From: Couchioplanes caeruleus
GTDB lineage: Bacteria; Actinomycetota; Actinomycetes; Mycobacteriales; Micromonosporaceae
NCBI RefSeq assembly: GCF_023499255.1
Contig: NZ_CP092183.1
Span: forward strand, 3,902,501 to 3,966,500
Length of the DNA stretch: 64,000 nt
Direction: 5' to 3'
Both the position numbers and the translations under genes were made by a program. Shown piece by piece: positions 27,980-36,488 of this stretch. Every line of letters starts with the position of its first letter. The stretch's first letter is position 1. Under the pieces are notes generated by a model that was not told the origin of the DNA, did not search any database, and saw nothing but the letters and a program-made list of their open reading frames with translations.

Positions 27980-28707
27980 CGGGTCGTGCGCCGGCCGGTG
28001 ATCACGGTGACGGCGGTGCACCCGGCGAGGGCGAGGGTCGCGAAGGCCGCGGTCTCGTCCTCGGTCTGCGTCCCGAGCATCGCCGACAGCCCGTCGGACC
28101 ACGACGTCAGCAGGTAGGCCAGCATCCCCAGCAGCAGGCCGCCGACCTGCGCGACGACGATCGCCGCGGGCCAGGCCACGACGGACACCGCCAGGGTGGG
28201 CAGGGCCCGGCTCCCGGCCCGGCGCAGGAGGTGGGCCAGCGCGATGACGAAGACCGTCTGCATCACCATGAAGGTGACGCTGTTCTTGTGCAGCTCGCGC
28301 AGCAGACCATGGCCGGGACCGTCGACGACCAGCGCGTACCGGGCCGCCACCAGGCGGAACGTGACGGCCACGACCGCCGTGCACACGGCACCGGCGGCCA
28401 GCGTACGGGCGAGGACGGTGCGACGGGCCGTCAGCGGCACGCCGAGGACCAGTCCGACCAGCACCGGGACGAAGGCGGCGACGAGCGCCAGGCCCTGCGC
28501 CACGGTCGTCGCGGTGCCGGCGGGCAGGCAGCTGACGTGGTGCTCGCAGAGGCCGGTGCGGTCCGGGGCGTAGGCGCCGACCACGATGCCGTGCGCGTCG
28601 GCCTGCCGCTGGACGACCCGGGCGCCGATGACGAGGAACGCCGTCGCGGCAGCGCTCAGGGCGGCCGCGCCGATCACGCACGGGCGTACGGCTACAGCTC
28701 GTCCCAC
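27976..28707 (-). CDS. Multi-pass membrane protein of unknown function
   Basis: 243 residues from the GTG at 28707, chosen because GGCGGAGG lies just upstream; it overlaps the end of the PLP lyase gene by 16 bases, so translation is probably coupled. Five or so membrane segments are visible, for example ALVAAFVPVLVGLVLGVPL, TLAAGAVCTAVVAVTFRLVA and IVVAQVGGLLLGMLAYLL. A Cys pair CEHHVSCLPAG lies in an outside loop. Its stop overlaps the DUF72 stop on the other strand. No family recognised. Confidence 0.65.
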   Translation of the reverse strand: MGRAVAVRPCVIGAAALSAAATAFLVIGARVVQRQADAHGIVVGAYAPDRTGLCEHHVSCLPAGTATTVAQGLALVAAFVPVLVGLVLGVPLTARRTVLARTLAAGAVCTAVVAVTFRLVAARYALVVDGPGHGLLRELHKNSVTFMVMQTVFVIALAHLLRRAGSRALPTLAVSVVAWPAAIVVAQVGGLLLGMLAYLLTSWSDGLSAMLGTQTEDETAAFATLALAGCTAVTVITGRRTTR

Positions 28708-29474
28708 GGCACCTCCGCCCAGGTCTCGGCGAGCACCTTGGTCAGCGGCGCGTCGGCCAGCGGCAGCTCGTCGATGCTGCCGATCGCCCGGATCCCGGCC
28801 GAGTTCAGCGTGGCGGCGCCCGCGAAGGACGCCAGGTCCGCGCCGTCGACCGGGCGCAGCGTCCACGGCGTGCCGTTCATCGTCATGGCGATCTGCAGCA
28901 GCACCATCGTGATGCCGCGCATGACCGGCGCGACCGGCCAGACGACCTGCTCGCCGTCCCACAGCGCGAGGTTCCACGAGCTGCCCTCGCGGACCCTGCC
29001 GTCGCGGCCGACGAAGAGGCGGTCGTCGAAGCCGGCCAGGCGCGCCTCGCGGACGTGGTAGTCGAGCATGAACGTGCCACGGTGCTTGTGCTCGGGCAGG
29101 TCGCGCTCGTAGGTCACCGTCTGCACCCGCAGCGGGGGTCCCGCCGGCTCGGGCGCGGGACCGGAAACGCTCACCAGCACGTCCGGCGGGCCCTCCCCGC
29201 CGCCCGGCCCGGGCACGAGGGTCACCCGTACGGACGCGTCCCGGGTGCGGCCCAGCGCGTGCCGGATCAGCCCGAGCAGCCGGTGCTCCTCCTCGACGCC
29301 GACGCGGTGCCCGAACAACTCCTCCGCACCGTCGGCGAGCCGGGCCAGGTGCAGCGCGAGCCCGCGGACCCGCCCGTCGCGTACCTGCAGCGAGGTGTAG
29401 TGCCCGTAGTTGCTCGCGATCAGCCGGTGCAGCTCGGCGACGCCGGGCACCCGCCCGTTCAGCTCCACGTCCAT
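28692..29474 (-). CDS. Aminotransferase class IV family protein (aminodeoxychorismate lyase-like)
   Basis: 260 residues, PLP fold type IV. The segment HKHRGTFMLDYHVREA carries the probable Schiff-base Lys, followed by RLFVGRDGRVREGSSWNLALW, the conserved EGSS.N motif. LNSAGIRAIGSID is near the end. Members make 4-aminobenzoate from aminodeoxychorismate or transaminate branched-chain and D-amino acids; the specific reaction cannot be fixed. No folate gene is adjacent. Upstream on the same strand is the second DUF72 gene; the membrane protein overlaps its 3' end. Confidence 0.8.
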   Translation of the reverse strand: MDVELNGRVPGVAELHRLIASNYGHYTSLQVRDGRVRGLALHLARLADGAEELFGHRVGVEEEHRLLGLIRHALGRTRDASVRVTLVPGPGGGEGPPDVLVSVSGPAPEPAGPPLRVQTVTYERDLPEHKHRGTFMLDYHVREARLAGFDDRLFVGRDGRVREGSSWNLALWDGEQVVWPVAPVMRGITMVLLQIAMTMNGTPWTLRPVDGADLASFAGAATLNSAGIRAIGSIDELPLADAPLTKVLAETWAEVPWDEL

Positions 29475-29485
29475 CGGGTGTGAGC

Positions 29486-30247
29486 CTACGGGGTCCGCGT
29501 CACCCGCATGTTCCGGCGGCGGGCCTGCGCGGCCATCGCGATGGCGTCGGTCACGGCCGCGCCGCCGGGGTCGTTGTTGAAGTAGACGTACGTCGGCACG
29601 TCCGGGACGCGGTCCAGCCAGGTGGCCAGCGCCGCGCGCCCGTAGTGCGGCCAGGGCTTCGCCCGTCCCTCGTGCAGGCGCAGGTAGGCGAAGTCGGCGG
29701 TGAGCCACAGCGGGGTCACCGGCCGGCCCTTGCGGTCCGCCCAGGACAGCGCCGCGTTGTGCCGCTTGAGCACGTCGCGTACCTCATCGGTCCACCAGCT
29801 GTCGTGCCGCGGTTCGACCGCCACCTTGACCGTACGCGGGAACAGCGACAGCGTCCGGTCGAGCACCGCGGCGTCGGCCCGCAGCGTCGGCGGCAGCTGG
29901 ATCAGGACCGGGCCCAGCTTGTCGCCCAGGGCCTCGGCCCGGCCCAGGAAGCGGGCCACCGGCTCCTCGGGCTCCCTCAGCCGCTTGATGTGGGTGAGGT
30001 AGCGGCTCATCTTCACCGCGAAGCAGAAGTCGTCCGGGGTGCGTTCGCGCCACTGGGCGAACGTGTCGCGCTCCGGCAGCCGGTAGAAGGCGTTGTTGAT
30101 CTCGACGGTGGCGAACGCCCCGGCGAAATGCTCCAGCCAGAGCCGCTGCGGCAGCCCTTCGGGATACAGGTACGGCCGGGAGTCGTCGCCGCCCTTCGGC
30201 GGTCGCCAGTCCCGGTACTGCCATCCTGAGGTGCCCATCACCAGCAC
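29486..30247 (-). CDS. Second DUF72 family protein
   Basis: 253 residues from the GTG at 30247, giving MLVMGTSGWQYRDW as expected for the first strand; an ATG at 30238 is possible. Conserved patches are VEINNAFYRLP, FCFAVKMSRYLTHIKRL, LIQLPPTL, VEPRHDSWW, YLRLHEG and a late YVYFNNDPGG. Function unknown in the family. Only about 20 percent of positions look shared with the DUF72 protein at 27104, so it is not a recent duplicate. The promoter region is shared with the repeat-peptide gene. Confidence 0.9.
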   Translation of the reverse strand: MLVMGTSGWQYRDWRPPKGGDDSRPYLYPEGLPQRLWLEHFAGAFATVEINNAFYRLPERDTFAQWRERTPDDFCFAVKMSRYLTHIKRLREPEEPVARFLGRAEALGDKLGPVLIQLPPTLRADAAVLDRTLSLFPRTVKVAVEPRHDSWWTDEVRDVLKRHNAALSWADRKGRPVTPLWLTADFAYLRLHEGRAKPWPHYGRAALATWLDRVPDVPTYVYFNNDPGGAAVTDAIAMAAQARRRNMRVTRTP

Positions 30248-30264
30248 ACCGCCAGGGTTGCCAG

Positions 30265-30290
30265 ATTAGGGGTGATCGAAACCGGGTACC
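30265..30290 (+). promoter_or_regulatory. Possible SigB-type promoter before the repeat-peptide gene, GATT-N16-GGGTAC
   Basis: GATT (30265-30268), 16 bases, GGGTAC (30285-30290), 33 bases before the ATG. The -10 box is good, and the -35 fits only the loose GNNT form. TAATCT on the minus strand in the same area may serve the divergent DUF72 gene. Confidence 0.3.
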
Positions 30291-30323
30291 GGGGGAACCT
30301 TCCACCGACGAAGGGGAACCACC

Positions 30324-30647
30324 ATGCGACTCAACGACGACGACATCACCGGCGGCAGCGGCGTTTCCGGCGAGGGCGTGGCCGACGGCGGCGCGAACCC
30401 GGGCGGCCACGACGGCGGCGCGGACGGCGGCGCGGGCGGCGAGGGCCCCGCGGACGGCGGCGCGAACCCGGGCGGTCACGACGGCGGTGCGGACGGCAGC
30501 GCCTCGGGCGAGGGCATGGCCGACGGCGGCGCGGACCCGAACGGTCACGACGGCGGTGCCGACGGCAGCGCCTCGGGCGAGGGCCCCGCGGACGGCGGCG
30601 CCAACCCGGGCGGCCACGACGGCGGCGCCGACGGCAGCGCCTCCTGA
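30324..30647 (+). CDS. Repeat peptide of four 23-residue Gly/Asp/His units; candidate modified-peptide precursor
   Basis: 107 residues with AAGGGGA before the ATG. A 15-residue opening (MRLNDDDITGGSGVS) is followed by four exact-length 23-residue units at 16-38, 39-61, 62-84 and 85-107, ending right before the stop. Each unit starts GEG, continues ADGGA(N/D)P, and ends GGHDGGADGSAS or a close variant; the third has D-P-N-G in place of N-P-G-G. There is no Cys and almost no hydrophobic residue, so a normal fold or membrane role is unlikely. Only 11 bases separate it from a JmjC-type oxygenase gene. The sequence therefore looks like a multi-core substrate for His, Asp or Asn hydroxylation. I do not recognise a named family. 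Confidence 0.75.
   Translation: MRLNDDDITGGSGVSGEGVADGGANPGGHDGGADGGAGGEGPADGGANPGGHDGGADGSASGEGMADGGADPNGHDGGADGSASGEGPADGGANPGGHDGGADGSAS
30369..30644 (+). repeat. 69-bp tandem repeat, four in-frame copies
   Basis: Units 30369-30437, 30438-30506, 30507-30575 and 30576-30644 encode the four 23-residue peptide repeats. Copies differ at synonymous and a few coding positions (GAG at 30429-30437 region, N to D and G to N in unit 3), so they are older than the perfect repeats elsewhere in the window. Confidence 0.95.
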
Positions 30648-30658
30648 GGCTCACGGCG

Positions 30659-31906
30659 ATGACGCACCCGACGCCGGGCGGCAGCGACCGCCGCCCGGCT
30701 CTGTCCCGGGCCGTCGCCGTCGACCCGGCGAAGTTCGCCGAGGCGTACTGGGGACGCCAGCCGCTGCTGACCCGCGCCGACGAGCTCGCCGGTCCGGACG
30801 GCTTCCTGGACCTGCTCTCCCCGGACGCGGTCGACGAGCTGCTCAGCGAGCGCGGCCTGCGCACGCCGTTCCTGCGCGTCGCCAACCGGGGCACCGTGCT
30901 GCCCGCCTCCGCCTTCACCGGCTCCGGCGGCGCCGGCGCGGAGATCGGCGACCAGGTCGTCGACGACAAGGTCATGCGCCTGTACGCCGAGGGCGCCACG
31001 CTCGTGCTGCAGGGCCTGCACCGCATCTGGCCGCCGCTGATCGGGTACGCCCGCCGGCTCGGCGCGGAGCTGCGCCAGCCGTTGCAGGTCAACGCGTACC
31101 TGACCCCGGCCGGCAACAAGGGTTTCGCCACCCACTACGACACCCACGACGTGTTCGTGCTGCAGGTCGACGGCACCAAGCGCTGGCGGGTGCACGAGCC
31201 GGTGCTGCCCGAGCCGCTCGAGCGCCAGACCTGGGGCGGCCGGGCCGACGAGGTGGGCGCCGTCGCCGACGGGCCGGCCACGCTCGATGTGGTCCTCAGC
31301 CCCGGCGACGCCCTCTACCTGCCGCGCGGCTGGCTGCACTCGGCCGAGGCGCAGGGGGAGCGGTCGCTGCACCTGACCTTCGGCGTACGGGCCCTGACCC
31401 GGTACGCCCTGGTCGAGGAGCTGCTCCACCTCGCCGCCCAGGACCAGCGCCTGCGCGCGACGCTGCCGTACGGCATGGACGTGGCGGACCCGGACCAGGT
31501 CGCCGCGGAGCTGACCGGGACGGTGGCCGCCCTGCGCGACTGGCTGCTCACCGCCGACCCGGCCGAGGTGGCCGAGCGGTTGCGGGCCCGGGCCTGGCCG
31601 TCGCAGCGCCCCGAGCCGGTACGCCCGCTGGCCCAGCTGTCCTTCGCCGAACGGCTGTCCGCCGACGACCGCGTGGCCGTACGCCACGAGCTGCGCTGGA
31701 GCCTGCGCGCGGACGGCCCCGAGCACGTGGTGCTGCAGCTCCTGGGCCGGACGCTGCGCTTCCCCGCGTACTGTGAGCGGGCCGTGCGTACCGCCCTCGA
31801 CGGCGGCGTGCACCGGGTCGGCGACCTGCCCGGCCTCGACGACGACGCGGACCGGCTGGTGCTGGCCCGCCGCCTGCTGCGCGAGGCGGTGCTCGTCCCC
31901 GCCTGA
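30659..31906 (+). CDS. JmjC/cupin-4 type Fe(II)/2-oxoglutarate oxygenase
   Basis: 415 residues from the ATG at 30659 (TGAGG upstream). The double-stranded beta-helix core has the iron triad HYD (His159, Asp161) in FATHYDTHDVFVLQVDGTKRWRV and distal His227 in LYLPRGWLHSAEA. This is the layout of ribosomal oxygenases (YcfD, MINA53/NO66), which hydroxylate Arg or His of ribosomal proteins. A C-terminal winged-helix-like part follows (about 290-415). The gene directly follows the repeat-peptide gene, whose units each contain one His next to Asp, so that peptide is a plausible substrate. A ribosomal protein target remains possible. Confidence 0.88.
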   Translation: MTHPTPGGSDRRPALSRAVAVDPAKFAEAYWGRQPLLTRADELAGPDGFLDLLSPDAVDELLSERGLRTPFLRVANRGTVLPASAFTGSGGAGAEIGDQVVDDKVMRLYAEGATLVLQGLHRIWPPLIGYARRLGAELRQPLQVNAYLTPAGNKGFATHYDTHDVFVLQVDGTKRWRVHEPVLPEPLERQTWGGRADEVGAVADGPATLDVVLSPGDALYLPRGWLHSAEAQGERSLHLTFGVRALTRYALVEELLHLAAQDQRLRATLPYGMDVADPDQVAAELTGTVAALRDWLLTADPAEVAERLRARAWPSQRPEPVRPLAQLSFAERLSADDRVAVRHELRWSLRADGPEHVVLQLLGRTLRFPAYCERAVRTALDGGVHRVGDLPGLDDDADRLVLARRLLREAVLVPA

Positions 31907-31920
31907 GCCCGCCCGGCTCA
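31904..31920. terminator. Small hairpin spanning two convergent stop codons
   Basis: TGAGCC (31904-31909) pairs with GGCTCA (31915-31920) around a five-base loop. The left arm begins with the stop of the JmjC gene and the right arm ends with the stop of the opposing gene. Confidence 0.35.
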
Positions 31921-32625
31921 GCCGCCGGGCGCGTTGCTGCGGACGGCGGCCAGGATCAGTCCGGCGGTGATCAGCGCGGCGATCAGCACGGTGGCGACCG
32001 CGGAGGCATCCAGGGGGTTGCCGCTGCGGTCCGCCACCCGCTTGGCCGTGATGACCGCGAGGATGGGGCCGAGCAGGGCCACGATCAACGCCACCACGGG
32101 CAGGCCCACCGCCAGGTCGCCGCCGCCCTCGCGGCCCGCCCAGCGCAGCAGCGACCACGCGGCCAGACCCAGCGCCCCGCCGAGCGCGCCGAGGCCCGCG
32201 TACAGCAAAGTGGCGCCCTTCAGCGGTTTGGCCGGCGGGGTCCACGCGGCGGTGGCCGCCGCCTCCTGCAGATAGTCGTCCGCGTCCCGGTCCCGCTGGC
32301 GGGGGACGGTCGGCTGGGGTGCCTGCCCGAACCGGTCGGCGATCCGGCCCACCCTGTGCGCGAACTCCGCCCACAGCCCGGCGACCTGCGCGTCGACCTC
32401 GTCGCGGTGCTTCTGCGCCGCGCGGACCGCCGCCTGCGCCTCGCGGATGCGCTGGTCGGCCGCGCGGACCGCCTCGTCGGCCTCGCGGGCGCGGGTGTCG
32501 TGCCAGGTGTGCGCCTCGGCGCGGTGCGCGGCCGCCTCGTCGTCCAGGTTGGTCAGCTTGCGCAGCACACTGCGGTAGTCGGGGGTACGGCGTTCGAGCG
32601 TGCCGTCGGCGTCGGGAATGGTCAT
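31918..32625 (-). CDS. Coiled-coil membrane protein of the FtsK-like operon
   Basis: 235 residues. The N-terminal 100 residues form a charged helical coiled coil (AEAHTWHDTRAREADEAVRA and on). After a linker come three membrane segments: LLYAGLGALGGALGLAAWSL, VGLPVVALIVALLGPILAVI and ATVLIAALITAGLILAA. The ATG overlaps the stop of the FtsK-like ATPase gene (ATGA), so it is the last gene of a coupled operon. It could anchor the soluble ATPase at the membrane. No family recognised. Confidence 0.75.
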   Translation of the reverse strand: MTIPDADGTLERRTPDYRSVLRKLTNLDDEAAAHRAEAHTWHDTRAREADEAVRAADQRIREAQAAVRAAQKHRDEVDAQVAGLWAEFAHRVGRIADRFGQAPQPTVPRQRDRDADDYLQEAAATAAWTPPAKPLKGATLLYAGLGALGGALGLAAWSLLRWAGREGGGDLAVGLPVVALIVALLGPILAVITAKRVADRSGNPLDASAVATVLIAALITAGLILAAVRSNAPGG

Positions 32626-35267
32626 GAGGGTCCATAGGGGATGATGACCTCGGCGCCGCGGTGCACCGAGCGGTCGAAGTGCAGGGCCCGCCACGGCCGC
32701 GGATACCAGACCGGCGATCCGTGGCCCGGATAGTACGGCGACAGCTCGCTGCCGTGCACGTCCAGGGCGACCCACGCGCCGATCACGTCCGTCCGCGAGC
32801 TGGGCCCGCCGAGGGTGTCGCGCAGCAGCGCCGCGCCGCGCCACCAGCCGACGACGTGCACCCGCCGCTCGGGGCCCTGCCGCAGGATCTTGCGCAGCAG
32901 CTCGGGGTTGCGCCCGGGCGCGGCGTCGACCGCGTACAGCAGGAGGAAGAGCGGTCGGTCGGCGGCGGTGCCCTCGGTGGCGCGGATGGCGGCGTCCTCG
33001 AACAGGAATTCCACCGTGTCGGCGTCGTAGTAGCCGGTCTCCGGGGGCAGGACGCCCTTGAGCGCCTCGACCGCGGTGCTCGCGTCGGTGTCCAGGCAGG
33101 CCACGGCGAACTGGGCCGCGCCCGGCTCGAACTGCGCGGCCAGCGAGCGGGCCACGGTGTGCAGCACCGCGCAGGCCTCGTCCACGCGCGTACCCATGAT
33201 CGCGAGGTTGCGGCCCGGCGCCCGGCGCAGCACCGTGCGCGCCGACCGGGCCGCCACGTCGATCGTCTCGCCGAGCAGCACCACCGGCGCGGCCACCGGG
33301 CCGGCGGCGGCGATGTCGCGGAAGTCGGGGCTGTCGTCGAGGCGCGGGATCGCGTCGCCGTCGAAGAGCCGCGGCGGCGGGAGCTCGGGCGGGCGCCGCC
33401 GCCACAGCCGGTGCTGCAGAGCGCTCCACCGCTCCCGGTTGCCGGCGTCGGGCACGCGGACCACCCGGTTGGCCTCGAGCGCACCGGAGTCGGCGTTGAC
33501 CACGGCGTGGTAGCGGGGCAGCACGTCGGCGGCCGTGTTGGTCTCGGCCAGCACCCGGCGGGCCCGGGGCAGCGCGATCCGCAGCGAGAACTGAGCCACC
33601 AGCGCCGGGCGTCCCCACAGCGCCTCGATGCCGGACACGTCCTGGCTGGCCAGCACCAGGTGGATGCCCTGCGAGCGGCCCCGGCGGGCCAGGTCCTCCA
33701 GCAGGTCGACGGCCTCGGCGGCGACCGCGTCGCGCCCGGCGAGCAGCACCTGGAACTCGTCGACCACCGCCACGATCCGGGGCCAGGAGCCCTCCGGGTC
33801 CTCGGCGCGCAGCTCGGCCAGGTTGGTCACCTCGTGCCGCTTCGCCGCGTCGGCCCGGCTGCGCAGCTCGGCGCCGAGGAAGCGCAGCAGCGCAAGGCCG
33901 AACTCGCGGTCGGTGTTGACGTTCAGGCCGACCAGCCGCACGTGCGGCAGCCAGCTGGGGTCGCGGCGGCCCGGCGCGAACCGGGCGAACGACACGCCCT
34001 CCTTGAAGTCGAGCAGGTAGAACGCCAGCTCGGCGGGGGAGTAGCGGGCGGCCAGTGCGCCCATCCAGGCGTAGATCAGGTTCGTCTTGCCGGTGCCGGA
34101 CGGGCCGGCGATCAGCGCGTGCGGCGGGTAGTCCGACAGGGTCACGTGCACCGGGGCGCCCTGCGGGCTGTCGCCGAGCGGGGCGGTCAGCGCCCGCGCC
34201 GAGCTCTGCTGCCACTCGTGCTCGGGCAGCAGGCTGTCGAGCGCCACGGGGGCCGGGCCCGCGGCCACGGCGTCGGCGATCTGCCGGCAGGTGCGCGTCA
34301 CCACCGCGGGCGGCGGGCCCGGATCCAGGCGTACGGGCAGAGCACCGCACCCGCTCAGCCGGGCGTCGTCACCCGGAACCGCTTCGACGACCTCCACGCC
34401 CGTGGCGCCGTCCACCGGCAGGTCCCGCACGATCAGGTGCACCCCGCACGCGGCGCCGGTCCGCAGCAGCCGGTCGAGCTGGCTGCGCTCGTGCCGCGAC
34501 AGCTCGTCCGGGCGTCCGGCGCCGAGCAGGATCGCGACGCGCCACGGCTCCGGCCGGCGCCCGGTGGCGGCCGCCAGCTCCCGCAGGGACGAGTGCTCGC
34601 CGGCCAGCACGGTCTCGTTGATCCGCCGGACGTGGTCGACGAGCTCGTCGAGCAGCGCGCCCAGGCCGCCCGGCCCGACGAACTGCAGCACCCCGGCGGG
34701 CGCGAGCGGGGCGAAACCGGCCAGCCCGCCGCCCAGCTGCTCGGGGTCGTACCCGGTCAGCGTGATCCGGCCGGGCTCGACGCTGCCGACGGCGCGCAGC
34801 AACAGCCCCGCCACCACGTCGTCGCCGGTCGCGTCGTCGCCGCGGACCACCACATGCCCCCGGTCGAGCAACGGCACCAGCGCGGGCACCTCACCGTCGT
34901 ACGGCAGCAGCAGCTCGCCCACCCGCAGGTCGGGCGCGGGCGCGGAGGAGTCCGCCGGGGTGGCCCGCCACCGCGACCAGGGAGCCCCGGCGGCGCCCGG
35001 GGCGGCGAGGCGGGCGGTCTCGGCGGCCGCCCCGGCCAGCTCCGCCAGGTCGCGTTCGTGCTGCTCGTCGATCTGCTGCAGGCGCTTGTCGCGTTCGTGG
35101 GCGAGCCGGCGGCGCCGTTCCCGGGCGGCCGCCACGATCCGGGACCGCCGGGTCAGGGCCGCCTCGTGCTCGGCCTGCGCGGCTTCGAGCGCGCCGGTGG
35201 CGGCGCCCAGCGCGTGCGACAGCGCGGCGCGGACCTCGACGACCTGCTGGGCGGTCGACTCAGGCAT
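32622..35267 (-). CDS. Soluble FtsK/SpoIIIE-type ATPase with three ATPase-like modules
   Basis: 881 residues from the ATG at 35267 (GTG at 35276 is the alternative). An N-terminal helical coiled coil (about 1-90, rich in Arg/Glu) has no membrane segment. A degenerate ATPase-like module (about 115-340) is followed by the canonical FtsK/SpoIIIE domain with Walker A GPSGTGKTN (near 388) and Walker B RIVAVVDEFQVLL (near 498), then a third degenerate module with GRNLAIMGTRVDEA. This order recalls EccC of type VII secretion, but the membrane part is missing and may be supplied by the downstream gene. Four-gene coupled operon; substrate (DNA or protein) unknown. Confidence 0.85.
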   Translation of the reverse strand: MPESTAQQVVEVRAALSHALGAATGALEAAQAEHEAALTRRSRIVAAARERRRRLAHERDKRLQQIDEQHERDLAELAGAAAETARLAAPGAAGAPWSRWRATPADSSAPAPDLRVGELLLPYDGEVPALVPLLDRGHVVVRGDDATGDDVVAGLLLRAVGSVEPGRITLTGYDPEQLGGGLAGFAPLAPAGVLQFVGPGGLGALLDELVDHVRRINETVLAGEHSSLRELAAATGRRPEPWRVAILLGAGRPDELSRHERSQLDRLLRTGAACGVHLIVRDLPVDGATGVEVVEAVPGDDARLSGCGALPVRLDPGPPPAVVTRTCRQIADAVAAGPAPVALDSLLPEHEWQQSSARALTAPLGDSPQGAPVHVTLSDYPPHALIAGPSGTGKTNLIYAWMGALAARYSPAELAFYLLDFKEGVSFARFAPGRRDPSWLPHVRLVGLNVNTDREFGLALLRFLGAELRSRADAAKRHEVTNLAELRAEDPEGSWPRIVAVVDEFQVLLAGRDAVAAEAVDLLEDLARRGRSQGIHLVLASQDVSGIEALWGRPALVAQFSLRIALPRARRVLAETNTAADVLPRYHAVVNADSGALEANRVVRVPDAGNRERWSALQHRLWRRRPPELPPPRLFDGDAIPRLDDSPDFRDIAAAGPVAAPVVLLGETIDVAARSARTVLRRAPGRNLAIMGTRVDEACAVLHTVARSLAAQFEPGAAQFAVACLDTDASTAVEALKGVLPPETGYYDADTVEFLFEDAAIRATEGTAADRPLFLLLYAVDAAPGRNPELLRKILRQGPERRVHVVGWWRGAALLRDTLGGPSSRTDVIGAWVALDVHGSELSPYYPGHGSPVWYPRPWRALHFDRSVHRGAEVIIPYGPS

Positions 35268-36138
35268 CGGCGCCACTGGGCCGTACGGGTTCCGGCGCCC
35301 TCGGGTCCAGCGTGGCCGGGTCGCGGCCGAGCCGGGCGAGCAGGACGCCGGTCAGGACGCCCGCGGTGACCGCCGAGTCGGCGGGGTGGGCGGGCTGCTC
35401 CTCCTTGGCCGGCGCGCGGCAGATCCGGGCCAGCATCGTGTCCAGCAGGGCCGGTGGGGTGCCGGGCAGCAGCGAACGCACCCGGCCGCCCGCCGCGTTC
35501 TGCAGCCGGGGGAGATCCTCGGGCCGCGGTTCGTGACCGAGCAGGTCGCCCGCGAGCTTGCGCAGCACCGGCGAGCTGGCCGCGGACAGGCCGAGGCCGG
35601 TGGCGGCGTTGACCCCGTGCAGGTCGCGGCCGAGCCGGGCGCGGTCGCCGGAGCGGACCCCGGCGGCGACCCGGCGCAGCAGCTCGGCGGTGTCGGCGGG
35701 CCCCGCGGAGGCGGCGCCGTCCTTCGGCGGGGGCGGCGCCTCGCCGGTGAGCTCGGCCACCCGCTCCTGCCACCACGGGCCCAGCTTCTCCGGTGAGGAC
35801 GGCCGCTGGTCGTCGCGCACGGCCTGCGGCTCCTTCGGCTGCAGCCCGGCCTTGTAGTCGGCGTCCGGGGGAGCGCCGGTCTGCCCGGCCAGGCCCAGCG
35901 CCGCGAGGTACGCCTCGATCGCGTCCTGGGCCAGGCGCAGGGCGGCCGCGGCGTGCTCGGCGTGCTCGGTCGCGTTGCCGAGCTGCGGTACGCCCATCGG
36001 GTCGACCGAGGTCTGGCGTACCCAGTTGAGCAGCTCGGTGGCGCTGCGCAGCCGTTCCATCGCCACCGTCACGAGACCGGTGGGCAGCTCCTCGGAGGTG
36101 GCGCGGAGCTGGGCGCCGAGTTCCTGCAGCAGCGACAT
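35260..36138 (-). CDS. Unknown helical protein of the FtsK-like operon
   Basis: 292 residues. The first 90 residues are helical (LLQELGAQLRATSEELPTGL and following). A Pro/Lys/Gly-rich linker (about 95-145) leads to a second helical part and a disordered Asp/Pro-rich tail. There are no membrane segments, Cys pairs or enzyme motifs. It overlaps the ATPase gene by eight bases and starts four bases after the stop of the small helical gene. Probably an adaptor of the ATPase. Not recognised. Confidence 0.7.
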   Translation of the reverse strand: MSLLQELGAQLRATSEELPTGLVTVAMERLRSATELLNWVRQTSVDPMGVPQLGNATEHAEHAAAALRLAQDAIEAYLAALGLAGQTGAPPDADYKAGLQPKEPQAVRDDQRPSSPEKLGPWWQERVAELTGEAPPPPKDGAASAGPADTAELLRRVAAGVRSGDRARLGRDLHGVNAATGLGLSAASSPVLRKLAGDLLGHEPRPEDLPRLQNAAGGRVRSLLPGTPPALLDTMLARICRAPAKEEQPAHPADSAVTAGVLTGVLLARLGRDPATLDPRAPEPVRPSGADA

Positions 36139-36142
36139 CGCG

Positions 36143-36424
36143 TCAGAGCGTCGCGGTGTAGGTCTGCGCCTGCTCGACCGCCACCAGGGTCGCGCCGAGG
36201 CACTCCTCGAGCTGCTGGTCGGCCTGCGACAGGGAGGCGTGCGCGGCGCCCACCGCCTCGTTGGCGGATCCGTCCAGCGCGGCGGCCAGGCTCTGCTGCG
36301 CCTCGCCGAGCTTCTCGCGGGCCGCCTGGATGGCCGCCTGGCCCTCGGTGACCTGTTGGAGCGCGGCGTCCACGGCCGCTCTGACCTCGGCGACGCTGGC
36401 CACTCGTGCAGCCTCCCGGCTCAT
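36143..36424 (-). CDS. Small all-helical protein, WXG100-like in size only
   Basis: 93 residues from the ATG at 36424; AGGG lies six bases upstream. Almost entirely heptad-like helix: EVRAAVDAALQQVTEGQAAI, EKLGEAQQSLAAALDG, SLSQADQQLEECLGATLVAVEQAQ. Size and helical hairpin shape recall WXG100 substrates of type VII secretion, but there is no WXG motif or YxxxD/E tail. First gene of the coupled four-gene set with the FtsK-like ATPase. TATCCT on the minus strand about 20 bases upstream may be the -10 box. Confidence 0.7.
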   Translation of the reverse strand: MSREAARVASVAEVRAAVDAALQQVTEGQAAIQAAREKLGEAQQSLAAALDGSANEAVGAAHASLSQADQQLEECLGATLVAVEQAQTYTATL

Positions 36425-36488
36425 CGGCACCCTGTACGCCGCCCAGGATAGTCGTCCCCGATGAGACGGTCGTGCCCGAGTGCCCGTT

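Noticed and set aside
30346..31131. Ser/Arg-rich minus-strand frame over the repeat-peptide gene
   Set aside because: Composition is the mirror of the Gly/Asp repeats; the plus strand has the better start, ribosome site and a linked downstream gene.
31918..36424. Calling the FtsK-like operon a type VII (ESX) secretion locus
   Set aside because: No WXG motif, no EccB/EccD/EccE or mycosin protein, and the ATPase lacks the EccC membrane part.
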